Source: Cyclostephanos tholiformis (Eukaryota; Bacillariophyta; Thalassiosirophyceae; Thalassiosirales; Thalassiosiraceae). From it: a stretch of 17,093 bases of DNA. Positions 1-8,782 of the stretch are shown piece by piece. The notes under the pieces were generated by a model. That model was given only the letters and a program-made list of their open reading frames with translations, did not search any database and had not been told where the DNA came from. Each line of letters begins with the position of its first letter. Position 1 is the stretch's first letter. The position numbers were made by a program, and so were the translations under genes. The stretch covers positions 1 to 17,093 of the forward strand of contig JALLPB010000759.1 of the NCBI GenBank assembly GCA_036939975.1. Reading direction: 5' to 3'.

Positions 1-165
1 AACGATTTGGCACGATTTAGAACGTGCCAAAATTTAGAACGGTGTACACGACACCTGTTCTAAATTTAGAACGATTTAGAACAAAAAAAATTTAGAACGG
101 TGTACACCCCAATTTGGCACACATTTAGAAATGACCGTTGGCATTCTAAATTGTTCTAAACAGGT
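1..165. repeat. Cluster of short direct and inverted repeats built on tttagaac
   Basis: The octamer tttagaac occurs at 16-23, 33-40, 65-72, 75-82 and 91-98. Its reverse complement gttctaaa occurs at 57-64 and 153-160. The segments 29-49 and 87-107 are identical and end in tttagaacggtgtacac. Positions 57-72 (gttctaaatttagaac) form a perfect 16-base palindrome. The cluster runs off the left edge, so it may be the end of a larger dispersed repeat or a non-autonomous transposon terminus. No terminal repeat pair, target-site duplication or coding sequence can be seen to decide this. Confidence 0.6.
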
Positions 166-1049
166 TTAAAACAATTTCGGAAGGCACCCAATGAAACTAT
201 AAAATTTTATTGTATCAATAAAAAACATTTCCATATCAATAAAATGTTAATGAGATCAAAAACATATCTCTGTACAACAAATAAACTTTTGTAGTTCAAA
301 ATTTTGGTCTACAGAGGTAGAGGGACCAAAAGTTGGCCTCGGTGATAGGATATATGGGAGAGATGGGCAACAAGATGATAATAATGGGGTGGTACGTATT
401 CCATTGTTTTTGCAATCAAATTGAGTGACAAAAAATCAGGAACAACAATACACCATGGCCTTAGGCGGTCGCCAGATGACAAATAAAAACACAACAACTA
501 ACCAAAAACAAGCCAGCTTGACTGGGAGCATGTTGAGAGCGCAATTTGATTGTTTTGGGGGTGATCTAGTTGGGGTACAGTGTAAAAATCAAAAATAAAA
601 TAAAGCATTTACAAATTAATTTATTTTTTTCGCCGATTTAAAAAATTAATAATTTTGTCATCGCCATCAACCAACCCATTGCAAATGTTGCCACAAGGGG
701 GTGGCCATTGATACCATAGCAATTCCGCTAAACCTGGTGAATGGCTCCACCATGGTAGGTGTTGTTCTTTTACAATCTCGTATTGTCCTTCTTGTGGCTA
801 TCACACAGTGGAATTGTACTTTCAAACGAACAAAATATTTTGGCTAAAGCCCCATGAAAAGTTTAATACAAGTAATTGGACCTGGTTTCTGATGAGGTCA
901 AACCTGGTCAAACGGAAGAATGATCTCCAGAATCATGTCACGAATCGTAGTACCCCGTGGGAGATGAGTGAGATTCTAATTATAAATCTTATTCCTCTCA
1001 ATACTTTCCTAGGCATGCTAAATTCCATTTTAACTTATGCCAGCACAAG
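166..1049. other. AT-rich intergenic DNA, no gene seen
   Basis: This stretch lies 3' of the minus-strand OCRE/G-patch gene and would include its 3' UTR. It is AT-rich with short A and T runs (around 590-660). The open frames in it are short, have no recognisable motif, or depend on non-ATG starts; the one at 808-1197 runs antisense into the G-patch coding region. I see no RNA gene or element here. Confidence 0.5.
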
Positions 1050-3755
1050 TTATCGCCCTCCACCCCTTTGTGCCATTGATTCAATCTTCTCCCAATCATT
1101 CTTCAAGGTGCTAACGACATCGGTTGAAGATCCATCCGCATTCTCCTGGGCGCCAATCCGACCCAGCGACTCCCCACTCTTCCACCCCATTTTTTGAAGC
1201 AACTTGTTCCCCACATTCCTATTGTCCAAGGTTTCCTCGGGACGGATCACCTCAGCGACTGAGGCGGAACCGAGGCTGTGCGCGAGCAGGGCTTCAGCAT
1301 GGGACTGCTCAAAAGCGAGGTGGGATCCGTGCATCATGCGCCGTTCCTTCGATCGATCGCGGTAGGATGCTTCTGAATCGTGCTTCTGCAAAGCGCCGTC
1401 CCTGGTGACTGCGGCTGCGGCGTCAGATGCCGCCTTCTTCGCCAGATTATTCCTGTGCAACTCCGATAGCCTTTCGTGCTTTAGCAACTTGTCGACGTCG
1501 GCAAATTTGCGCCTACAGATGACGCAAATCGGCTGACCGGATGCGGTGGCCTTCGCCGTTACTGGCGCCTTGTTACCGTCTTCGCCACGCATTTCCTTCA
1601 CCCGTTCGGACCACTTGGTCATATCCTCGGCATGCTTTTTGTGAGCCTGGGGCAACGTCCCTACCGCATTATCTCCGGGGGCGGAGGTGAAAATCTGCCT
1701 ATGGACATTCTTTTGATTTAGCTTGGCCTTCTCCATGACGGCGATGTCGGTCAAGGATTTGGCAGCGGGGTCCTTTGGGGGCAAGGGCGTTTTGAGGCTG
1801 ATTGCTATTTTCGATTTCGTCTCCACTGCAACCTCGGTGGCGACAGGGTGTCCGGGGGAGGACGCGTCTGCCCAGCATTCATTCGACGCTGTTGTGGTCG
1901 TCGCCACATTAGGAATTTCATTTCCCTGACCTCCCAGGCCCGTCGTATCCGGCACCGCCGCTGGGACTCCAATCGGCTGGAACACGTACGGCCTCTTGTC
2001 GGCATCGTAACGATAATACTGCCTCCTCGCGTTACTATAGTATAGTTTGGTCTTCGGATCGTAGAAAAAGTTGCTCGCTGGCTCGTAGAACATCCCCGAT
2101 CGCGCGTCGAAGATGAATGAGGCGCCGGAGGATTCAAAGTGCGGTGGCCACTCGCGCTTCCTCGGCATGCTGCCATCACCGTCGCCGTCGCCTCCCCCCC
2201 GAGACTTTTTGCGGTGGGGGGGGTGACGAGCGTAGTCCTCGTGGAGGTCGTCGTCGTCGTTGTCATCGTTACGGCCCCGACGGGAAAATCCGCGATGGGC
2301 GGTCGGGGGGCCGTAATGGCCATCGTCGTCCCTCCCCCGCTCGTGGTGGCCGTCGCGGTGATGACGATGGCGGTTGACGTCACCGCCGCCGTCCGCGTTC
2401 CTCTCCCCAACCCGAGGGCCTGGTCCGTCATCCCCATCCCCCCCCCCCCCCCGCCACCGGTCGTGACGATTCGCTCAAAGTTCGACCGCGCTGCCACTTT
2501 TCGTATTGAAAAGAGGATGCGTGAAAGTCGTCGTTTTTTTTTTTTTTAATTGTTCCACGAGTTTACCCAGAGAGGCGATTTTGTTTAATATACACACGCA
2601 AGGGCGAGTTGTGGGTTAGAACGGGGGACGTAAATATCATACGTTCAACGAAAGAATACATCGGGATGCGCGCGTGGAAGGAAATTTGCGCGACGACGGC
2701 TCGCCCGATTTTTTTTTTTTCATTTCGCGATCATGTCAAATATAATTCACCTCCATGCTCCTGCTCCGCCATGCGTCGTCCTGTCCAACCCCTCCACGTC
2801 CTTCCCCGCCACGATGACGTTCCTTCGCGTCCACATTTCCCCCCCCCCCCCAACCCGGGCAATTCCAACGATGGAAGATTTTCGTTTCATTTCATGAATG
2901 AATATTGTTATTCACGAGGAAGAGCAATATTGATTGGGTTAGCATCGTAAGATATATATATGTATATCATCAATGTCATATATCACGAAGAAGGGAGGGG
3001 CGGGTGGGATCTGGCAAAAGCAATATACACGCGGACGTTCGAGCCGAGTTCACCTCTATGATGCGACCACGACGACGATCGTCGTCGCGATGAAATCGCG
3101 AGCATTCGTCATTCGACACCGTGGCATCGTGATAGTAGCCGCCCCTCTCCCCCCATCCTCCTCCGCCTTTACCTCCCCGACGGACATAGTCGCCGTGGTC
3201 GTTATTGCGCGCGAAAACGCCATCTCCATCTCCTCCTCCTCCTCCTCTCTCCCATCGACCACCGTCTTCCCCCCCCCGAGATAGATCGTCATCGCGATGA
3301 CGGTGATGATGCGATCCACCGCCGCCGCCGCCGCCGCGGCGGTCGTGGCCCTCGCGGGGATTCGTCCATGGGGCGGGAGCAGCTGTTTTTATTATATTTT
3401 TTTATTTTTATTTTTTAGCACGTGGGGGGGCAATATAATTGAGGGTCGCGTTAGGGTACAACATGTCTCGCAAAACGAAAATCATCATATTATATCAGTA
3501 TGCCGGCGGGTTCAACCGGCGGCGCCCTTCATTCCAAAAAAGATGAGGTGTGGTATAGAGGGGCACGGTCGTACACGATGAACACAGGGGCGATATCCCA
3601 CCATCCGTTGATTTCGTTTCATATCCGCGATGTCCACCGACGTTGCGACCCCCATCCGAAGGGGGCCAATCGGCGGACGACTCGACTGGGGGGAATTCGC
3701 CTTCGCGGCGAGGTGGCGGCGGGACGGGTGCCCCCCATCGGGATTGTTGGCTCAT
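1050..3755 (-). CDS. RBM5/RBM10/SUA-type RNA-binding protein (OCRE, C2H2 zinc finger, G-patch), inferred four exons
   Basis: Probable splicing regulator acting in the nucleus on spliceosomal complexes. Seen directly in the last exon, counting from the Met at 2168: an OCRE domain at residues about 17-66 (aromatic repeats such as FYEPASNFFYDP and QYYRYD); a C2H2 finger starting C215/C218 and ending H-x6-H, the RBM5 spacing; and a G-patch from about residue 318 (GNKLLQKMGWKSGESLGR). This order is that of RBM5/RBM10 and plant SUA. Met2168 is probably internal, because the same frame stays open to 2437 with Arg/Asp/His/Gly-rich sequence. Inferred model: exon 1 3755-3602, exon 2 3382-3054, exon 3 2822-2751, exon 4 2496 (or 2490)-1050, about 666 residues. 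One base of length change in the 15-C run at 2438-2452 is needed. No RRM or RanBP2 finger is visible, unlike animal RBM5. The family call is firm; the 5' exons and exon 1 donor are tentative. Confidence 0.8.
2438..2452. repeat. 15-base C run that breaks the OCRE/G-patch frame
   Basis: On the minus strand this is a Gly-coding G run. The frame entering from the predicted exon 4 start and the frame continuing into the OCRE domain differ by one base exactly here. A run of 14 (or 17) would restore one open frame. All other homopolymers from 2437 to the stop are consistent with a single frame. Confidence 0.7.
2497..2750 (-). other. Predicted intron 3 of the OCRE/G-patch gene
   Basis: The donor reads GAG|GTGAAT at 2751/2750. 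There is no AG on the minus strand between the AG at 2701-2700, which lies only about 50 bases from the donor, and the acceptor at 2498-2497, an AG-free zone of about 200 bases. A CTAAC branch-like motif lies near 2620. A second AG at 2492-2491 is 6 bases further on in the same phase, so the acceptor choice may vary by two codons. The upstream exon ends in phase 0 and the exon 4 frame at 2496 is phase 0. Confidence 0.5.
2823..3053 (-). other. Predicted intron 2 of the OCRE/G-patch gene
   Basis: The donor reads GAG|GTGAAC at 3054/3053, nearly identical to the intron 3 donor. A TGCTAAC branch-like motif lies near 2940. From about 3010 down to the acceptor AG at 2824-2823 the minus strand has no AG dinucleotide at all. 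The intron joins two Arg/Gly/Asp-rich frames in phase 0, and the 72-base exon between introns 2 and 3 is a whole number of codons. Confidence 0.5.
3383..3601 (-). other. Predicted intron 1 of the OCRE/G-patch gene
   Basis: The acceptor AG is at 3384-3383, preceded by an A/T-only stretch and a TGCTAAA branch-like motif about 30 bases upstream. The 5' end is less certain. A donor GTGGGA at 3601 gives the right phase (1) to join exon 2, and makes exons 1 plus 2 together 483 bases, a multiple of three; other GT sites close by in the same phase cannot be excluded. Confidence 0.35.
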
Positions 3756-3945
3756 GGTTGGTGATAAGAAGTATTTTCTTTTTTGGGGGGAGACCAACAA
3801 CGGAGGAACGAGGACGGAGCACGGTCAGACGTTCTTTTGGGGAAATACCGTGTATCGTAAGCTGTACCTGATTGGAACGAGCGTCCTAATACGAACGATC
3901 TTACGAAAGTCTCCATCCATCGACGTTGACCACGCGATTATTGCC
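3756..3945. promoter_or_regulatory. 190 bp divergent promoter region between OCRE/G-patch gene and IWS1
   Basis: The two start codons face away from each other with only 190 bases between them, so 5' UTRs and core promoters must fit or overlap here. I see no clear TATA box. The assignment rests on gene orientation and on the inferred exon 1 start at 3755; if that start is wrong the shared region is larger. Confidence 0.45.
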
Positions 3946-5869
3946 ATGGGCGGCGACGACGATAAGAACGACCTCTTCGGCGACTCGTCCTCCGACGCCG
4001 ATACCGACGACCTCATCGCGGCGGCCAAATCCCAGCCGATCGCGCGTAGGAAGGGGGGTGGGTCCGTACCCGCTATCTCGCCGAAGGAGAAGACTACGAA
4101 GGATGCGGACGACGATGACGACGATGACGACGACGATGGAGGTGGAAATGACGAGGACGATGAAGACCACGATGACGACGCCGCCGGACTCTTCGACTCC
4201 TCGAGCGATGATGATGATGGCGAGGGCGGGGGATCCGGCTCGAGGAAGAAATTGGGGAAGAAGAGGAAGGCGGGAGCCGCGAAGAAGGCCAGGGCGGGGA
4301 GGAGCAAGGCGGATTCCTCCACCGCCAACTCGAAAAGCGCCACGAAGGACACGCGAAGCATGAAGGAACGGATGGAGGCACTGGCAAGAAAGCGCGCCGA
4401 AAGGGGGGAGGCCGCCGCGTCGTCATCGGGGGGGAAGGATGGGAGGGAACCGAGGAAGAAGAGATCCAAGTCCGACGGAAAGAGGGAGTCGGGAGGGGGA
4501 GGGGGGGGGGGGGGGGGGGGGGGGGGGAGATGGCGGCGTGAAAGAGGACGGGGGGTACAAATCCGGGGACTCGTATGATTCGGAAAATTCGGCTACCTAT
4601 GTGCGAACCAAGGAGGATGACGACTTCATCGACGACGACGAGGACGACGAGGATGCCAAGAAGGAGCTTTACGCCGAGCAGCATTTCGACGACGAGCGTC
4701 CCGACGGGTATGATTCCGACGAGAAGGAGGATAGGAAGAAGAAGGGGAGGAAATCATCGAAATCGGGGGGGAAGGGGGGACTGGACAAGATATCTCTCAG
4801 CGACGACGAGGAGGGGGGGGGGGGCATCGTCAATGCCACGAACGCGCTCAAGGCGGCGGTGAGGGGGATGCAAAAGTCGAAGAAGAAGGCGCCGGGATTG
4901 GCCCAGCTCGAGGAGGAGGGCAACAATTTCTTACGCCGGATGACGGAGGCCGCCGATGCCGACGATAAGTCCATATCCGCGAAGCGTCCGGCGCTTAGAA
5001 AGCTCGCCATGATGCAGGAGGTCACGGACATGCTCGTGCGAACGAGTCCGGAGGGGAAGGACGGTCCGAGTATGGTCCGTGTCCTACTTGACAACGACCT
5101 TCTGACCGTTTGCAAGCGTTGGATTCAGCCTCTACCGGATGGGGCGTTGGGGAACGTCACGCTTCGTCGAAGGCTCGTCGAGGTCATCTCGGCGATGACG
5201 GGCGATTCGGGAATATCCAGCTCGGACCTCAAGCGTTCGGGTTTCGGCAAGACCGTCGCGGCCCTGTACATGCACAAGTCCGAAACGCCCGAGATGAAGA
5301 AGATGCTCAAGGGCATGATAGAGCAGTGGTCGCGACTTATATATCAGAAGAGTGGTAACCTACACGACCTGGAGGGGGCACAGGCCGCGCGGGGGTACAG
5401 CGATCCCGGATCGCTGGTGGGGATGGCGCACGCGCGTCACCTCGAGGCGAAGAGGGAGGAGGATGAACGTCATAGTCGGGTCGCGTCTGGCTCCGGTAAT
5501 AGGTCTCATCCCGCAGCCGCCGCGGCATCCTCGTCCTCCACGTCGTCAGCAGGTCGGGGCAGGACCGAGGACGACCTCGAGCGAATAATCACCAGCGGGG
5601 GGGACGCCGCGGCTAGAGACCTTGGCAACAATCGCGTACGCATACCATTCTCGAAGGGATTTCAGTACTCGGTACGACCGGAAAGCAGGAAAGGGAACGT
5701 GACCGACAGCCGCAATCTCATTAGCGGGAAGAAGGCTGCCGGGGGTGGGACCATCGTTGACGAGAGGAGGGGGGCGTTGTCGAAGAGGATGGAGGCCAAG
5801 AGCAAAAAATCCAACAAGGCCACACAGAGGAGTGCGAACATTAGTATCGAGGGGCGGGTGGTGAAATAA
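3946..5869 (+). CDS. IWS1: Transcription elongation factor IWS1/SPN1, frame interrupted at a 27-G run
   Basis: IWS1/Spn1 is a nuclear partner of the histone chaperone Spt6 and RNA polymerase II, linking elongation to mRNA processing. The first part (3946 to about 4500) is an acidic disordered region with ten Asp codons at 4108-4137 and Lys-rich patches. The second part, in the next frame, continues the acidic region and then has a TFIIS N-terminal-like helical bundle at about residues 349-475 of the joined product (LLDNDLLTVCKRWIQPLPDG, SGFGKTVAALYMHK, IEQWSRLIY), the IWS1 signature. The C-terminus (VRIPFSKGFQYSVRP, then SANISIEGRVVK) matches the conserved IWS1 tail. Removing one base from the G run gives about 640 residues. 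ATG3946 is chosen because residues before it are not acidic and the frame upstream lacks protein-like character. Single exon; convergent with the next gene. Confidence 0.9.
4501..4527. repeat. 27-base G run inside IWS1 causing a frame change
   Basis: The acidic N-terminal frame and the frame holding the TFIIS-like domain meet at this Gly-coding run and differ by one base. A run of 26 (or 29) joins them. Neither side has a stop near the run in its own frame, and the protein character (acidic, Lys/Gly-rich) continues across it, so a length error or slippage-prone tract is more likely than two genes. Confidence 0.85.
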
Positions 5870-6351
5870 GTAGGAAAATGCTCGCGGAAATCAATGTCGT
5901 TGATCAAGCGGATTAGGATTTATTTTTCGGCTGACCGTTAGAGGTGAGATTGAATCGGGAGGGATGGAGGCAGGGCACACGTTTGCTCGCGTAAGCTAGA
6001 CACATATTTTTTAGTTCCAATATATTACTGCCTTGAGTCATAGTGTCTGGCATTCACAGCAAAGGATGGCATAGGACTGATGACGTAGGAGTCAGGAGGA
6101 TTACTTCCTCTAGACGTACTTGGTGGTCACTGAAACTCTAGAAATCTTATCTCTTATAACCCTAGTGTGACAGGTCAGGCCAGCCAATCCCACACTACAA
6201 CACAGGACATTATTTGAAAACTGCTGTAAACCAAATCATACCTCATAACCAGGGACTTACTGTAAAGAGCATGAATTCTGTGTTAAAGAATCACCAATTC
6301 TATTATTGGCAACTTATTGTTAGTAGTATGAATTCTTCGATTATTGGCCAC
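5870..6351. other. Convergent 3' intergenic region
   Basis: This spacer lies between the ends of IWS1 (plus) and the membrane-protein gene (minus) and should hold both 3' UTRs and poly(A) sites. An imperfect tandem duplication lies near 6290-6356: attattggcaacttat recurs about 35 bases later as attattggccacttat, each copy preceded by aattct. No supported coding region is seen. Confidence 0.5.
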
Positions 6352-8202
6352 TTATGCAATGCTAGAAAGGTTTATTTCCGTCATGCTGTCCGCGACTGAC
6401 TTCCCGCAATCAGCCGCCACCGAGGCCCTCGAGTTCCTCGTGTCCAGCAGATCTTGCAGGGTAAGCGTCTGATTGACACCGCCAACGCTCGACGCAAGAT
6501 CACGATGACGGGGATGACAACTGGTAGCGCTCGGAGTGTCTTGCCTATTATCAGATTTAGACGGCGACAATTTTTGCTGCTGTTGTTTATAGTGATGTTG
6601 TTGATGGTGGAGCTGATTATGATGCCCCGCGCCGCCCCTCGCGCGATCACCCGCATGAGGCCGATGCAAGGGTCCTGGCCCAATCTTGGCGTACTCAACA
6701 TTCGTCATCGACATGGCCACCGGGGTGACGTTTCCTTCGCGATTGGGACCATGATGATTGAATCTCTGCTCGTGATAAGGAGCCCCGCCAACCCCCCCAG
6801 ATCTCGGCGCCGATACCTTGTGGATAGGATCGATGTCGTGCGATAGTGGGGCGTTGTCCAACGTGCTGCGTCGTTTTGTCCTAAATCCGCCCATGATGGT
6901 GCCGCCGCCGCCGTCGCCGCTGCTTATATCACCATCCCTTCGATGATGCAGAATGTTACGATCGTTGATTGCGTTTCGTCGGCCGTCTCCGTCAATCGAC
7001 CTACGCCGTCGTCGACCGTTGGAGGAGGGTGGCGGATCCCTCTCATTCCCTCGTCCGCTCCTGCTGCTCAACATGTAGCCCACGAACTTGGACAGGATCG
7101 TGTCCTTCCCCTCGCTATCAGCGCCGCTCACGTCGCCGCTGAACCCCCGTCTTCGTCGACGAATCACCCTCGTCGAGGACGGCGCCGTCGCGACGCCACC
7201 CGACGTGTCCCAACTCGCCTCGGTCCCGCCGTCGAGCGTCGACGTCGAGTCCATCGACCACATCGATGATCCGGAGTCGCACGACGACTCGAACGAATGG
7301 CAGGACGACGACGTCGTCGAGAGGCAGGCGGACGATCCCGAGGAGAGGTTCCTCCTCATCCTCGGCCGTAGACCGACGCAATCGTCGACTCCCTTGGTCC
7401 TCCTCGTGGTCATCTCGATACCGTTCGCGCCGACCCGACCGATCTCTACGTCGGCGTCATCCGACGGGAAAAAACCGCTGTCGTGATCCGACGTCCCTAG
7501 GAGGTCCACGAGGCTACCGAGGCTCGCGACGGAGTCCTGCGAGACGTACCTGCTCCTCACGCCCGCGGATGCGACGATGATCCCGCCGCGCTTGTTATTC
7601 ATATTCCTCCTCATACTCCTCCCTCTCCCTCCCTCATCCCTAGTGATACTATCACCGTGAACCCGCCCGGATATGAACGATGACAGCGCGTATGCGACGG
7701 AGCCAACGGCCCGTCGCGTATATCGGTAGGTACGATCGAATGCCGCGCCGACGATCGATGGCGGCGGGAACGGCGAGGAGCGGTCGTTGTCCTTGAAAAC
7801 GCCGGACGCCGCCAGCGCGAGTAGGACGAGCACGACGACGCACGCGAATTCGACGAGTGGGACGGGGGCGGAACGTCCGTCCCGTGATGTCGACGCGTGG
7901 TGCGACGACGAGGGGGAGTATTTCTTCCCCCCCCCCCCGCCGACGCCGCCGACGACGACGCCGCTCGAGCGAGAGTGGCGGGATGCATCCTCGTTCGTCG
8001 TAGCATCCTTGGAATCCCTGCAACCGCTCTTCTGGCAGTGACCGAGGTTCTCGAGGTCCTGTATGCCGACGACGAATAAGAGGACATGGGGGGATCCCAT
8101 GTTATTATTATCACTGCCATGGCGGGACGACGATGACGACATTAAGGCGATGACGAGGGTCATCATCGTCGTCCACCGCGAGAAATCGCCTCGGCGGATC
8201 AT
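6352..8202 (-). CDS. Unrecognised Ser/Gly/Arg-rich single-pass membrane protein, 616 aa
   Basis: I do not recognise a family. The start is the only in-frame ATG before a stop about 160 bases upstream. Residues 12-21 (TMMTLVIALM) are a short hydrophobic stretch after two Arg residues and could be a weak signal peptide or anchor. Residues about 114-136 (PLVEFACVVVLVLLALAASG) form a clear membrane helix. The rest is low in hydrophobics: Ser-rich segments around 285-330, Arg clusters followed by Ser (RRRRSID, KRRSTLD) resembling basophilic kinase sites, Gly runs, and a His/Gln-rich stretch near 530-550. The last 50 residues (LTLQDLLDTRNSRAS and on) are less biased and may be a short functional motif. 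The long uninterrupted frame through GC-rich sequence supports a real gene. Function and compartment are unknown. Confidence 0.65.
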   Translation of the reverse strand: MIRRGDFSRWTTMMTLVIALMSSSSSRHGSDNNNMGSPHVLLFVVGIQDLENLGHCQKSGCRDSKDATTNEDASRHSRSSGVVVGGVGGGGGKKYSPSSSHHASTSRDGRSAPVPLVEFACVVVLVLLALAASGVFKDNDRSSPFPPPSIVGAAFDRTYRYTRRAVGSVAYALSSFISGRVHGDSITRDEGGRGRSMRRNMNNKRGGIIVASAGVRSRYVSQDSVASLGSLVDLLGTSDHDSGFFPSDDADVEIGRVGANGIEMTTRRTKGVDDCVGLRPRMRRNLSSGSSACLSTTSSSCHSFESSCDSGSSMWSMDSTSTLDGGTEASWDTSGGVATAPSSTRVIRRRRRGFSGDVSGADSEGKDTILSKFVGYMLSSRSGRGNERDPPPSSNGRRRRRSIDGDGRRNAINDRNILHHRRDGDISSGDGGGGTIMGGFRTKRRSTLDNAPLSHDIDPIHKVSAPRSGGVGGAPYHEQRFNHHGPNREGNVTPVAMSMTNVEYAKIGPGPLHRPHAGDRARGGAGHHNQLHHQQHHYKQQQQKLSPSKSDNRQDTPSATSCHPRHRDLASSVGGVNQTLTLQDLLDTRNSRASVAADCGKSVADSMTEINLSSIA

Positions 8203-8782
8203 CCTCTCTTGATCAAAGGTTGAGGGGCGGTGGATAAGTGTCCCCTCGGCGATGGATTTGAATGCACCGAGAAAGGATGGAACCTCCCCTAGTTTTGGTG
8301 AAACATTTTTTATATTTTTATCATCACACTTTTTCGGAACAGGTCAAAGCACTTTCCCAACAAGTCAATGCATTCTCCCAACAAAAATCGTTTCATTTAG
8401 AAGTGTCAGGGGATATATTTTTAGATGTCCCGAAATTTATTGTACTTATTGTGTTTGGAATGACGTAGTGACTAAGACAACCGTCATTTTGGATGGCGTT
8501 TAATTTTCTGCAAAAGTCATTCAAGTCAAAAAAGGTGACATGCGTATGTAGTATTAATTCCCCCGTTTATTACAGTCCACCCACACTCAATATGGTATTC
8601 ACTGAATCTCTCACGGGACTTGGCAGAAAGTGCCAGTCTTGCTTGGCGACGGTGGAGCCAACGACTGATCTGATCTGAAACGAAGCGAAGTAACAACTGG
8701 TGGGAAAAAAATATGAGGTGAATCTTGTTTTTTTTTTTCAATGCACAACAAGGTGTCATATAATTTTTTTAAACTGGCAACA
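8203..8782. other. Divergent intergenic region, likely promoters for both neighbours
   Basis: This spacer lies between the starts of the minus-strand membrane-protein gene and the plus-strand opine dehydrogenase-like gene. It is AT-richer than the flanking coding DNA. The string tcccaacaa occurs twice near 8350-8385. Short frames in it have no recognisable motif. An in-frame ATG at 8741 would extend the downstream protein by 14 residues, but has T at -3. Confidence 0.45.

Noticed and set aside
309..497. Minus-strand frame of 62 codons
   Set aside because: It is short, lies in AT-rich non-coding DNA, and has no motif or conserved look.
808..1197. Plus-strand frame of 129 codons
   Set aside because: It uses a GTG start, overlaps the G-patch coding region in antisense, and has no motif.
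1805..2497. Minus-strand frame of 230 codons rich in Thr and Ala, overlapping the OCRE gene
   Set aside because: It needs a GTG start, is an out-of-frame reading of the Arg/Asp-rich exon, and has no recognisable domain. Only its first codons might matter if the C15 length is wrong.
3643..3945. In-frame extension of IWS1 upstream of ATG 3946
   Set aside because: The extension lacks the acidic character of IWS1 N-termini and runs across the divergent promoter and antisense to exon 1 of the neighbouring gene. ATG 3946 has the family-like MGGDDDKNDLFG start.
4501..4527. Programmed frameshift at the IWS1 G run
   Set aside because: No slippery heptamer with a downstream structure is evident, and other genes in the window show the same frame change at C/G runs, so length error is simpler.
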